Positions 1 to 8,083 of a stretch of 40,512 bases of DNA are shown here, one piece after another (position 1 is the stretch's first letter; every line of letters starts with the position of its first letter). The position numbers were made by a program, and so were the translations under genes. Under the pieces are notes generated by a model. It saw nothing but the letters and a program-made list of their open reading frames with translations, searched no databases and was not told the origin of the DNA. Source of the DNA: Streptomyces pilosus (GTDB taxonomy: Bacteria > Actinomycetota > Actinomycetes > Streptomycetales > Streptomycetaceae); NCBI RefSeq assembly GCF_014649835.1, contig NZ_BMTU01000024.1, positions 1-40,512 of the forward strand. The letters run 5' to 3'.

Positions 1-2
1 CC

Positions 3-1394
3 GCCGACAAGCACATGGAGGGCGTCCGGCTGACCCGCTGGATGCTGTCGCCGGTGCCGACATTCCTGCTGTGGCGACGGATGAAGCTGTGGGAGCTGCG
101 CTCCTACGAGCAGGTGATCAAGCTGGAGCAGGAGCGGCTGGTCTACCAGGCCCGGCTGCGTTCCCGCTTCGGGCGCTCCTGGCGCCGCAAAGCCCCCATC
201 GAAGCCCTGATACCGCTGCGCCTCCTTAGGTACGGCATCCCCCTCACCGACGCACCTCCAGCAGACACCCAGGACTCAGCAACTATCCCCCAGCAGGTTC
301 CGACCAGCACACGACATGAACGCGCATCAACCCCCGGACTCACGACAGCTCTCCCTCCCCAGACAGCAGCTCCACGGCCCACCGTCCCGTCGCACACATC
401 CCCCAGCGCAACCCCAACGACCCGAGGACCCGCCGACCACACCGAATCACACCACGCCGCCCCGGCCGGCAGTCCCCTCACCGACAACCAGGTACAGCCG
501 CTGATCGAGGACCTGCACCGGCCACGACCAGCACCGCCACGACGCACAGACACCACAACCGGCCAGCAGCTCAACTACTCCTCCAGCGCCCGGCACTCCC
601 CCACACACGCATCCGGAGGCTTCCCCCACACGGACGCCTTCGCGGCTCACCATTACGCATGCGACGGAATAACCAGCGCGGACGGACGCGACATCACAGC
701 AGCCGAACTCACGCAGAACGCAGCCCCCTCACGAGCCCGCAACGGTCGCGACCTCAGGACACACCCCGGCTCCGGCTCAACTCCCGGACAGCAACCAACC
801 GCCGACAGCACACCCCGACGCTCAAGTGACCAACCTCAGGAGGCACCCGGCAACAGGGGGCATCACCTGGAAACGACGACTTCCGGTCGACTCGGCAGCC
901 GGCCACCCACAAGATCACTATCAGGCCCGAAGCGAGAGAAACTCACCCTGCCTGACCGCTACTACCTCGCATGGATGGCCTACCAGAGCGAACACAAGAC
1001 GGAACCCACCGCCGAACAACTCTCCGCATACCTCGCCACCCAAGGACTACACGGACGCGGAAAGCAACCCCTCAGCCCCTCCAACCTCCGCCGACACTTC
1101 CTCCCATGGCGCATCTACACCATATGGGCAAAACACCGACAAAACACTGACAACCCGCAGATCCAAGACGTGGCACGAGACTGCGCCTCCCGCAACATCA
1201 CCGGCCAGTACAACCGCCCCATCACCACCGACTACATCACCACACACACCACCGACTTCGAACGCCGCTGGCAGACAATCAGCACCACCGCCACACCCGA
1301 ACGCCCAGCAACCACTCAGCCAGCAGCACAAGGATCAGCAATGGCGTCACCTCATCCGGCCAGCAAGGCTCATCACGAGGCGACCGCCCAATGA
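3..1394 (+). CDS. DUF2637 (SpdB-like) transfer protein, 3' part
   Basis: The reading frame is open from the left edge of the window, so the true start lies outside it. The first ~75 residues, with the run LTRWMLSPVPTFLLWRRMKL and then YEQVIKLEQERLVYQARL, match the conserved C-terminal part of DUF2637 proteins, which sit in the transfer modules of actinomycete integrative conjugative elements and plasmids (SpdB-like spread proteins). The middle is a long, low-complexity Pro/Thr/Ser/His-rich linker. The last ~130 residues form a second conserved-looking block (PDRYYLAWMAYQSEH, then SNLRRHFLPWRIYTIWAKHR), possibly a small DNA-binding or helical domain. The N-terminal membrane segments of the family are not in view. 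No replication, integrase or FtsK-type transfer gene is visible, so this is the edge of an element or a relic of one. Confidence 0.7.
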   Translation, partial: ADKHMEGVRLTRWMLSPVPTFLLWRRMKLWELRSYEQVIKLEQERLVYQARLRSRFGRSWRRKAPIEALIPLRLLRYGIPLTDAPPADTQDSATIPQQVPTSTRHERASTPGLTTALPPQTAAPRPTVPSHTSPSATPTTRGPADHTESHHAAPAGSPLTDNQVQPLIEDLHRPRPAPPRRTDTTTGQQLNYSSSARHSPTHASGGFPHTDAFAAHHYACDGITSADGRDITAAELTQNAAPSRARNGRDLRTHPGSGSTPGQQPTADSTPRRSSDQPQEAPGNRGHHLETTTSGRLGSRPPTRSLSGPKREKLTLPDRYYLAWMAYQSEHKTEPTAEQLSAYLATQGLHGRGKQPLSPSNLRRHFLPWRIYTIWAKHRQNTDNPQIQDVARDCASRNITGQYNRPITTDYITTHTTDFERRWQTISTTATPERPATTQPAAQGSAMASPHPASKAHHEATAQ

Positions 1395-1424
1395 CAGAGC
1401 CCCAGGAGTGGATACGCTGCATGC

Positions 1425-2087
1425 ATGATTCGCGCTGTGATCTTCGATGTCGGCGAGTGCCTGGTGGATGAAACGACCGAGTACGCTTCGTGGGCGGACT
1501 GGCTCGACGTGCCGCGTCACACCTTCCACACGATGTTCGGCGCCGTCATCGCGCAAGGACGCGATTACCGAGAGACGTTCCGGGAGTTTCGGCCGGGCTT
1601 CGACCTGTATTCGGAACGGGAACGACGAGCGGCAGCGGGCCAACCGGAGACTTTCGGTGAAGACGACCTCTACCCAGATGTCCGCGCCGCCCTGGCCGGC
1701 CTGCGCCGGGATGGTCTGTGGCTGGGAATCGCAGGGAATCAGACAACACGCGCCGGTCGAATCCTGCGCCGGTTGTTCAGCCAGGACGTTGATCTCATCG
1801 GCACCTCCGATGACTGGGGGGCCTCCAAGCCGGACCCGGCGTTCTTCGAGCGTGTCGCCGAAGTGGTGCCGGTGTCGGTGGAAGAGATGCTGTATGTGGG
1901 TGACCGCGTGGACAATGACATTCGTCCAGCTCGTGAAGCTGGTTTGCACACGGCGCTGGTACGACGTGGCCCATGGGCCCACATCCAGTGGCATACCGAG
2001 GACGCCCGGAAGCTGCCCACCTTCAGGGTCGATAGCCTCTTGGAGCTGTCGGGACTAATCGCCCAATTCAACGGGCCAGGGCGCTGA
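1425..2087 (+). CDS. HAD-family hydrolase
   Basis: A 220-residue haloacid-dehalogenase-superfamily protein. Motif I is FDVGECL with nucleophile Asp8; the usual second Asp (D+2) is Gly, as in YihX-type and epoxide-hydrolase-type members. Motif II is IAGNQ near 102-106, motif III is Lys135 in SKPDPAF, and motif IV is VGDRVDND (Asp160, Asp163, Asp165). A helical cap lies between about 18 and 85. The superfamily hydrolyses phosphate esters or carbon-halogen bonds; the substrate cannot be predicted. It starts 30 nt after the preceding stop and its 3' end overlaps the convergent regulator gene by 20 nt. The ATG at 1425 is favoured because motif I follows directly. Confidence 0.85.
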   Translation: MIRAVIFDVGECLVDETTEYASWADWLDVPRHTFHTMFGAVIAQGRDYRETFREFRPGFDLYSERERRAAAGQPETFGEDDLYPDVRAALAGLRRDGLWLGIAGNQTTRAGRILRRLFSQDVDLIGTSDDWGASKPDPAFFERVAEVVPVSVEEMLYVGDRVDNDIRPAREAGLHTALVRRGPWAHIQWHTEDARKLPTFRVDSLLELSGLIAQFNGPGR

Positions 2088-3297
2088 TAGCAGTTGACCA
2101 GCCGTATAGGCGGTCATCGAGGTCGCGTACGCTCGGTTCTTCCTGGTGCGCGACCAAAGCCCGGCGTACTTCATGTATCCGGTCCATGCCCATGGCGTAC
2201 CAGGTGCACTCCAGAGCGTCCAGGGCCTGCACGGCATAGCGGCAGGCCTCGTCCGGCCGCCCGGCTGCTGCCTCAACGGCGGCCAAGTCACCTAGGACAA
2301 CGGTGCGTTGCTTGTCCTCGGACGGGTTGAGGCTCTGGAGAGCCTGCTGGAGAGTTTCGCGAGCCTGGGGGAGGTGGCCCGCCTTTAGTTGCGTGTTGCC
2401 CTTGAAGGCAGCAAGGCGAACCGGATTGAACCAGTCCAACCACTCCGGGTTGGTGGTCGCGCCCGCAGCTGCTGCGAAGGTGTCCTCGGCGTGCTGGATG
2501 AGCCCTAGTGCCCTTCTTGTACTGCCGCACCGCGTCTCGCATTCAGCTTCCACAGCGTCCAGCCAGGCCAACAGCGTGACACAGGCCGGCCCGCGCCGGG
2601 CATACGTGCGGGCAGCGGTCATCCGTTCAAGAGCGGCGTCACGCTCGCCCCTCCACGCTGGAATGAATGCAGAGTGCGCGAGAATGGCAGCTCCGAGCAG
2701 CGACGCACATGCTTCGCCTGCTGCCTGGAGGGCTCGGACCAGTGTCTGCTGCGCGCGGTCAGCGTCACGGAGGTCAAAGAATTCGATCCGCGCGGCCAGC
2801 AGCCAGGTCTCGGCGAGTGCGGCAGCAGCGCGCTCCCGCGTCTGGCCCGCTGTCTCGGGGAGCAGGGCACACCCAAGAGCTGCATGGGACAGCACGGCCG
2901 GGTGGAGCGTTGTTGGAGCGACGGACCAGTACAAGCGACGGTGTGAGCGGGTAACGGCCGCAAAGTCGTCTGCGACTGATGACGGCTGAAGGGAAGCCGT
3001 TGACATGGGAACTGCCGGCAGGCCCGTACCGGGTGAAACCGTGGCAGAGAAACCATGCCTTTCGTAGGCGTGTTGGGACACGTTCGAAGCCGGGAAGCCC
3101 AATGCCTCGAGATTCTGCCCGAGCAACCGGGTGAGGGCTTGAGCGATCTCCGGATGCGGAGATGGCGGGTTCTCAGATTCCCATCGGCGAACCTGCCTGA
3201 CCCCGACGTTGAGTGCGTCCGCCAACGTCTGCTGTGTCTGGTAACCAGCGGCCACACGGGCCGCCTTAAGCCGGGTGTTACCTGCAGGGCGCGGCAC
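2068..3297 (-). CDS. XRE-family regulator with TPR-like C-terminus
   Basis: The GTG start at 3297 is chosen because GGAGGTGATC, a near-perfect match to the 16S anti-Shine-Dalgarno, lies 6 nt upstream; an ATG at 3372 would add 25 residues that look non-coding. The 409-residue product opens with an XRE helix-turn-helix (RLKAARVAAGYQTQQTLADA, then VGVRQVRRWE, roughly residues 8-50). The rest is Ala/Leu-rich helical repeat sequence of TPR type (for example ALAETWLLAARIEFFDLRDA and LKAGHLPQARETLQQALQSL). Such HTH-TPR proteins are usually ligand- or peptide-responsive regulators in Streptomyces. It is divergent from the ATPase and graspetide genes and is the obvious candidate to control them. Three AAAGCCCTY repeats lie in the shared intergenic region. 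Confidence 0.85.
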   Translation of the reverse strand: MPRPAGNTRLKAARVAAGYQTQQTLADALNVGVRQVRRWESENPPSPHPEIAQALTRLLGQNLEALGFPASNVSQHAYERHGFSATVSPGTGLPAVPMSTASLQPSSVADDFAAVTRSHRRLYWSVAPTTLHPAVLSHAALGCALLPETAGQTRERAAAALAETWLLAARIEFFDLRDADRAQQTLVRALQAAGEACASLLGAAILAHSAFIPAWRGERDAALERMTAARTYARRGPACVTLLAWLDAVEAECETRCGSTRRALGLIQHAEDTFAAAAGATTNPEWLDWFNPVRLAAFKGNTQLKAGHLPQARETLQQALQSLNPSEDKQRTVVLGDLAAVEAAAGRPDEACRYAVQALDALECTWYAMGMDRIHEVRRALVAHQEEPSVRDLDDRLYGWSTAISALAR

Positions 3298-3769
3298 TAG
3301 ATCACCTCCATCTTGACCATGAACCCAGTGTGACCACAAAGCCCTCCTCCTGGCTAGCCAGTCCTGCGTCATGCCTCAGAAAGCCCTCTTATTGACCATC
3401 AAAAGGCCCACAAAAGCCCTTGGTTGAGGACTTACTTCAGACCAGTGTGTCTCGTACTTCAGTCATCGTAGACGCCAGGAGCCCGGCAATGCTGGTCCAT
3501 CCCTCGCCGGATTCTGCCTAAGGAACGGAGTACAGCGAGGGGGACTCCAGGCCAGAGCCTCTTCCGCAACCTGACGCAACCGAGCAACAGCAGAGTGACT
3601 CTGACTGGACCCCGCTCGCCAGCGATTCGAGTACTGGCGAACAGACCGCCACACCGACCGTCTCAAGCCAAGCCCGCCGCCATACCTGGACCATCAGCCC
3701 CGCCTGCACAAGAGCCGTAGCGGCAGGGAGCTCACCCGGCTGAAGTTCATTCTCTCCATCGAGGACGTG
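3298..3769. promoter_or_regulatory. divergent intergenic region with AAAGCCCTY direct repeats
   Basis: This gene-free stretch separates the divergent XRE/TPR regulator from the ATPase gene. It holds three direct copies of AAAGCCCTC/T at 3338-3346, 3380-3388 and 3413-3421. The first and third sit in longer similar contexts that both begin TTGACCAT (3313 and 3392). The repeats lie just upstream of the regulator's start, where an autoregulatory operator would be expected. No clear -10/-35 pair could be assigned. The operator role is inference. Confidence 0.4.
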
Positions 3770-4246
3770 ATGACGACGACCACCGAGAAACCTCCGACCC
3801 CAAGTACCGCCCGCAGCAGTGCAACCGTGGTGGACGAGACAATCCAGGTCGCACAGCGCTCCCCCAACGCACCACCGCGTGCGGAGGATGCGTGCCAGGT
3901 AGGGGTACTACGGCGTATCACTGCCACACGTCTTTGCCGACTCGGTCTGGGTGCGCGGACTGACGAGGTGATGCTCGTCGTCTCGGAACTGGTGACCAAC
4001 GCGCTCCTACACAGCAGCACCCAGAAGATCACCCTGTCCATCACCGCTCAGGACGACATGCTGTGGATCACGGTCCGCGACGGCAAGCCTGGCAAACCCA
4101 TGCTGAGAACTCCGGATGCGCAAGCGGCGTCCGGGCGGGGATTGCTGATCGTCGACGCCGTGACGCGGGAAGCCGGCGGCATCTGGGGCACTGGCACCAA
4201 CGGAACGGCTACCTGGTGCTGTCTCCCCTTACCTGCAAGGCGGTAG
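3770..4246 (+). CDS. RsbW-like ATP-binding regulatory protein
   Basis: A 158-residue GHKL (HATPase_c_2) protein like the many anti-sigma-type serine kinases of Streptomyces. The N-box is E73-LVTNALLHS, the G1 box is RDGKPGKP near 103-110, and the G2 box is GRGLLIVD near 122-129. It has no histidine-kinase dimerisation or sensor domain. Family members bind anti-sigma-factor antagonists or act as unassigned regulators. The ATG at 3770 is preferred to the GTG at 3767 because the GAGG ribosome-binding site (3761-3764) then has a 5-nt spacer. It ends 2 nt before the next gene and probably heads the operon. Confidence 0.88.
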   Translation: MTTTTEKPPTPSTARSSATVVDETIQVAQRSPNAPPRAEDACQVGVLRRITATRLCRLGLGARTDEVMLVVSELVTNALLHSSTQKITLSITAQDDMLWITVRDGKPGKPMLRTPDAQAASGRGLLIVDAVTREAGGIWGTGTNGTATWCCLPLPARR

Positions 4247-4248
4247 TG

Positions 4249-4653
4249 ATGACAGCATCAGCCGTCATTCCCCGCTGGACACCTCCCTTGGATGCAGAAG
4301 CCCTATCCGACGTATTGGCGAGAGTCCAAGTGTGGGTTCCCTTCGACGCCGATGTCGTACTTGACGACGCCGCCATCGCACTCGACGAGGTTCCCCCGGC
4401 CAAAGAGGACACTGAGAAGATCGCCGGGCGGCTTCGCGGGCACCTCGTGCGCTTAGTGACCATCGCAGTTGCTGCCGAAAGTGAGCAGGACACCGCCGCA
4501 GCACAGCTCATCGAGCACGCTCGCCTGCTGGGCGCCGAAGACCTGCCCGGCGATCACCGAGAGGCCGTGGGGCAACTGCGCCGGATGGGCTGGACCGCTA
4601 GCGAGCTCCTTGACCGTCTCGTCGCCATGCGCTGCCTGAAAGAGGTGGCATGA
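4249..4653 (+). CDS. DUF6415-like natural-product cluster protein
   Basis: A 134-residue soluble helical protein. The pattern WTPPLD, then VLARVQVWVPFDADVVLDD, RLRGHLVRLV and a C-terminal LRRMGWTASELLDRLVAMRC resembles, from memory, the DUF6415 family found beside Streptomyces biosynthetic clusters; its biochemical role is unknown. The start 2 nt after the ATPase stop and the 4-nt ATGA overlap with the next gene indicate one transcript. Its presence supports reading this stretch as part of the natural-product locus that ends in tgmABC. The family assignment could not be checked by search. Confidence 0.7.
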   Translation: MTASAVIPRWTPPLDAEALSDVLARVQVWVPFDADVVLDDAAIALDEVPPAKEDTEKIAGRLRGHLVRLVTIAVAAESEQDTAAAQLIEHARLLGAEDLPGDHREAVGQLRRMGWTASELLDRLVAMRCLKEVA

Positions 4654-5366
4654 CCCACACCCAGGCGCACCCTCCTGCCCCCACCCTGCCTCACATGAAA
4701 GCGAAGATCGTGCGCACCGAGCCGCCTTTGGTTCCGTTTGTCGTTCAGCGTGAGGGGGAGGAAGCCGCGCCCGACAATCTGCTGCTGCATACGGTCGGGC
4801 CGGGTCGTTACCGGCTGCGCTACGCCGATGAGGACCCACGGGATCGGGACCTGCGTGGCGTGCTGTGGGCCCGCTGCTCCTTCGGAGCTGTCGATGATCT
4901 CGGGGTGCCGGTGGGCCGGCCGCAGTGGCGGATGATGCATCCTCTGCGGCAGCGGGGGACGATGCAGGCGCTGCGCTGTCAGATTTGTACCAACCCTGCG
5001 CGCACCCCGCTGGGGTTCATCTTTCTCGCCGGGCCGGGCACGGTGGACTGCGAGCAGTCGGTGATCCTGACGAACCAGCCGCCGGTGTGCGGCCGGCATG
5101 CGCGGGCCGCCGCTGACCTGTGCCCACACCTCACCGCCGACCCGATGGTGTTCCTGGCGCAGAGCGCACCGCTGTACGGGGTGAACGGCGTGGGCTATGG
5201 CTACGGCGATCAGGGCGTGCAGGTCGTGCAGCGGCCGGACGGGCCGATCCCCTACGGGCACCCGCTCCTGCCGACCGTCCTCGCCTCACAGATGGTGCGC
5301 CGGCTCAGCTCCTTCCGGCTCGTGGGCTTGAACCAACTGCTGTGGGAGCTGGAACGCACCGCATAA
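4650..5366 (+). CDS. conserved hypothetical protein, cysteine-containing
   Basis: A 238-residue protein with no domain I recognise. It overlaps the preceding gene by 4 nt (ATGA), so it is translationally coupled. Visible features are one CQIC pair near residue 110, followed by CEQSV, a CGRHARAAADLCPHL segment and a Gly/Tyr-rich stretch (YGVNGVGYGYGD). The Cys and His residues (CxxC, CxRH, CPH) could bind a metal, but no standard zinc-finger spacing is evident. There is no signal peptide or membrane helix. A strong hairpin 4 nt after its stop separates it from the RiPP genes, so it ends the first transcriptional unit of the locus. Its role is unknown. Confidence 0.75.
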   Translation: MTHTQAHPPAPTLPHMKAKIVRTEPPLVPFVVQREGEEAAPDNLLLHTVGPGRYRLRYADEDPRDRDLRGVLWARCSFGAVDDLGVPVGRPQWRMMHPLRQRGTMQALRCQICTNPARTPLGFIFLAGPGTVDCEQSVILTNQPPVCGRHARAAADLCPHLTADPMVFLAQSAPLYGVNGVGYGYGDQGVQVVQRPDGPIPYGHPLLPTVLASQMVRRLSSFRLVGLNQLLWELERTA

Positions 5367-5370
5367 AGCC

Positions 5371-5415
5371 CCTGTCCGGCGGCCCGGATGTCCCCCGGCC
5401 GAGCCGCCGGACAGG
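5371..5415 (+). terminator. hairpin after the first operon
   Basis: CCTGTCCGGCGGC (5371-5383) pairs perfectly with GCCGCCGGACAGG (5403-5415): a 13-bp GC-rich stem with a 19-nt loop, immediately after the 238-residue gene. There is no U-tract, which is common for Streptomyces terminators. Confidence 0.65.
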
Positions 5416-5532
5416 CACAACCCCCGGCGCGGGGCTGTATTGCCCGACCGTGTTCCCCCACGGAACAGTCACCGCCCCGCGTCGGGCCCCGGACACGTCG
5501 GCCGGCCACACCGAGGACAGGCGGCCGACGTC

Positions 5533-5583
5533 GGGCGGGCCTGCGGAGTTCCCCCGACTCCACCTCTGCAAGCAGGCCCGCCC
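5533..5583 (+). promoter_or_regulatory. structured leader upstream of tgmA
   Basis: GGGCGGGCCTGC (5533-5544) pairs perfectly with GCAGGCCCGCCC (5572-5583), and an inner GGAGT/ACTCC pair can form within the loop. The structure ends 37 nt before the tgmA start, so it would sit in the 5' leader if transcription begins in the 5416-5530 region. It could be an attenuator, an mRNA-stabilising stem, or simply a second terminator. A smaller dyad (TGTTCC, 5-nt loop, GGAACA) lies further upstream near 5450. Confidence 0.45.
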
Positions 5584-5620
5584 AGCCATGGCACACACGA
5601 CATCGAAGGGAAGCTGGACC

Positions 5621-5917
5621 ATGACGACAGCACCGGAGCGTGAGGCGTTCCCCCTCACCCTGCCTGGAGGCCGTACCCCCCACAGCGAGGAAGCCCCGTC
5701 GGCTCCGGCCACGAGGCCGTGGGCGCTGCGGTTCGCGCGCACGCCTGACTCCACCGGCGCCGCCCGTATCCCGGCGCACGTCTACGACCACGGCCGACAG
5801 GTCAACATCTCCGACGATGGCGGCCTGCTGACCTGCATGGCGAACACGCACTCGCCGACCGTGCCGGACGGCTCGACGAGCAACCCGCCGCCGCTGGACG
5901 AGGGGGCCAAGGACTGA
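5621..5917 (+). CDS. tgmA: ATP-grasp-modified RiPP (graspetide) precursor
   Basis: A 98-residue precursor. The leader carries the family signature: FPLTLPGGR (residues 10-18) and RPWALRF (32-38), the recognition region for the partner ATP-grasp enzyme. The core region begins near YDHGRQ (55-60) and contains DDGG (65-68), several Thr (71, 76, 80, 86), acidic residues and PDGS (82-85). Graspetide ligases join Thr/Ser or Lys side chains to Asp/Glu side chains as macrolactones or macrolactams. Asp-Gly sites are typical for aspartimide formation by the paired methyltransferase. The ATG at 5621 follows a GAAGGGAAG ribosome-binding site. The stop shares one base with the tgmB start. Assigning linkages from sequence alone is not possible. 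Confidence 0.88.
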   Translation: MTTAPEREAFPLTLPGGRTPHSEEAPSAPATRPWALRFARTPDSTGAARIPAHVYDHGRQVNISDDGGLLTCMANTHSPTVPDGSTSNPPPLDEGAKD

Positions 5918-6881
5918 TGCCCTCGCCCGTCCTGATCATCGCCGCTTGTGACGACTGGCCCACGGACCGGATCGTCGTGGAGCTGGAGCGCCGCGGGGTG
6001 GAGGTGTTCCGCATGGACACCGCCGACTTCCCGCAGCGGCTCACCCTGGTCGGAAGGATCGACCGCGCAAGTGCGTGGACGGGCGAACTCGTCACCGAGC
6101 ACCGGACGGTGGAGCTGTCCCGCATCGGCGCGGTGTACTACCGCGCCCCGGGGCGTTCCGCTTCCCCGAGGGGATGTCCGGCCCGGAGGAGAGGTTCGCT
6201 TCCGCTCAGGCCCGCGCCGGCCTGGGCGGGGTGCTGTCCGCCCTGGAATGCCGCTGGGTGAACCACCCCACTGCCATGGCGCGTGCCGAGTTCAAGCCGG
6301 TGCAGCTCGCTGCCGCCCGCGCGTGCGGCCTCCGCGTCCCGCCCACCCTGATCACCAACCGGCCGCAGGACGTGGTCGCGTTCGCCACGGAGATCGACAC
6401 GCCGATCGTGTGCAAGCCGGTCGCCTCGCCCGTGCTGATCGAAGACGGCCAGCTCAAAGCCGTGTATACGCAACGTCTGACTCTGCCCGACCTGATAGAC
6501 CTGCGCGGGATCGATACCACCGCTCACCTGTTCCAAGGGTGGGTCAGCAAGGCCTACGAGGTGCGGCTGACGGTAGTCGGGGAGGCGATGTTCGCCGCCG
6601 CGATTCATGCCGGCAGTGAAGCCTCCTACGAGGACTGGCGCAGCGACTACGGAGCACTTTCGTACATCACGACAACGGTCCCTGACGATGTCGCTGCGGG
6701 AATGCGGCGCCTGATGGAGCGGCTGCACCTTCGCTACGGCGCGGCAGACTTCATCGTGGACCCCAACGGGGCATGGACGTTCCTCGAGGTCAATCCGTGC
6801 GGCCAGTGGGACTGGATCCAGGGCGCGACCGGCCTGCCGATCACCGAAGCGATCGCCGACGACCTGCAAGGAGTCACCTGA
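5917..6881 (+). pseudogene. tgmB: ATP-grasp graspetide ligase, one-base frameshift
   Basis: This encodes the ATP-grasp ligase that would form omega-ester or amide crosslinks in TgmA (SAV_5884/MvdD-type maturase family). The first 78 residues, from MPSPVLIIAACDDW to GAVYYRAP, are the pre-ATP-grasp domain. The sequence then leaves frame; the remainder resumes one frame over at 6153 as AFRFPEGMSGPEERF, followed by the ATP-grasp fold (CKPVASPVLI, TAHLFQGWVSKAYEVRLTVV, FLEVNPCGQWDWIQ). The break is in the CCCCGGGG tract at 6146-6153; one extra G would restore a ~321-residue protein. Both halves look well preserved, so this is either a recent mutation, a homopolymer sequencing error, or slippage-tolerant expression. 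The gene overlaps tgmA and tgmC by single bases, so all three are translationally coupled. Confidence 0.85.
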
Positions 6882-8011
6882 TGGACTGGACGCCGCACGC
6901 GGCCGCGCTCGCAGCCCGGGTCACCTATCCGGGCTCGAGCTGGTGGGTACCGGTCAAGGAAACGCCCCGGCACCTGCTGGTGGAACGCTGGTACACATCC
7001 AGTCCGCAGGGATGGATCGTCGTCGACGGCCCGTCCGACGAATCAGCGTGGGCTGCGGCCGCGTACGCGGACACCACGCTGGTCACCCGCATCGGCGCGG
7101 TACACGCCGACCATGCGCGCCCGTACCCGCCGGTCACCGGGCACCCGACCTCGTCCTCCACCCTGCCCAGCCTGGTCGTGGCGATGCTCCAACACGGCCA
7201 TCTCACCCCGGGGGTGCGACTGCTGGACGTGGCCACCGGCTCCGGATACAGCGCTGCTCTGGCCTGCCGGCGACTGGGCGACGACCTGGTGACGACACTG
7301 GACGTCGACCCCTACCTCACCGAGGCGGCCGCGCAGCGCCTCGAGAGGATCGGCCATCATCCCACCGTCGTCACCGCGGATGCCGGCCAGGAGCTGCCGG
7401 GTGTGTTCGACCGGATCGTGTCCATGGTGTCGATGCCCTGTATCCCGGCGTCGTGGCTGGCCGCTCTCGCCCCGGGCGGGCGTCTGGTCACCACGCTCGC
7501 CGGTACCGGCCTGATCGTCACCGCGGACAAGACCGAAGACGGCGGCGCGACGGGGCGCGTGGAGTGGGACCGCGGAGCCTTCATGACCACGCGAACCGGC
7601 GATGACTACCCGCCCGCCCTCAACCACGTATTCACCACGGCCAACCACACCGAAGGAGAAGTGTCCGTCTCCCCCTTCCCCGTCCTGGACGTCATGCAGG
7701 CCTGGGAAGTGTGGTCGATGCTCTCCCTGACCGCGCCCGGCATCGAACACCGCAACGGCACCGCCGACGACGGCAGCCGCATGACGTGGATGCTGCACCC
7801 CGACGGCTCATGGGCCCGCGCCCACACCGCACCAGGCGAGCACACCACAACCGTCTACCAAGGCGGCCCCCGCCGTCTGTACGACCTTCTCGAAGCGATC
7901 CGGTGGCGATGGCTCGAACACGGCCAACTCCCCGTGTACGGCGCCCAGGTCACCATCACCCCCGACGGGAAGACAACCCTGTCCCGCGGCGGCTGGTCGA
8001 CAACGCTGTAA
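6881..8011 (+). CDS. tgmC: graspetide PIMT-type methyltransferase
   Basis: A 376-residue SAM-dependent methyltransferase of the ATP-grasp peptide maturase system. The SAM motif I is LLDVATGSGYSAAL (residues 114-127), the form typical of protein L-isoaspartyl O-methyltransferases. The C-terminal ~150 residues are an extra domain characteristic of these RiPP enzymes. Characterised relatives (fuscimiditide pathway) methylate one Asp side chain of the crosslinked peptide, which then cyclises to a stable aspartimide, so TgmC is expected to act after TgmB. AAGGAG (6869-6874) precedes the ATG, and the start overlaps the tgmB stop. The reading frame is intact, unlike tgmB. Confident of the family; the product is inferred. 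Confidence 0.9.
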   Translation: MDWTPHAAALAARVTYPGSSWWVPVKETPRHLLVERWYTSSPQGWIVVDGPSDESAWAAAAYADTTLVTRIGAVHADHARPYPPVTGHPTSSSTLPSLVVAMLQHGHLTPGVRLLDVATGSGYSAALACRRLGDDLVTTLDVDPYLTEAAAQRLERIGHHPTVVTADAGQELPGVFDRIVSMVSMPCIPASWLAALAPGGRLVTTLAGTGLIVTADKTEDGGATGRVEWDRGAFMTTRTGDDYPPALNHVFTTANHTEGEVSVSPFPVLDVMQAWEVWSMLSLTAPGIEHRNGTADDGSRMTWMLHPDGSWARAHTAPGEHTTTVYQGGPRRLYDLLEAIRWRWLEHGQLPVYGAQVTITPDGKTTLSRGGWSTTL

Positions 8012-8083
8012 CCCCCGCAAGGTCCCGCTGACCGGGGACGGCACGGCAGACTGGACAAGAACCGGCAACGGAGGGAACACCCC

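Noticed and set aside
5120..5917. A 265-codon frame containing tgmA with a long N-terminal extension
   Set aside because: Codon bias and the leader motif begin at 5621 with a ribosome-binding site; the extension overlaps another gene and two hairpins.
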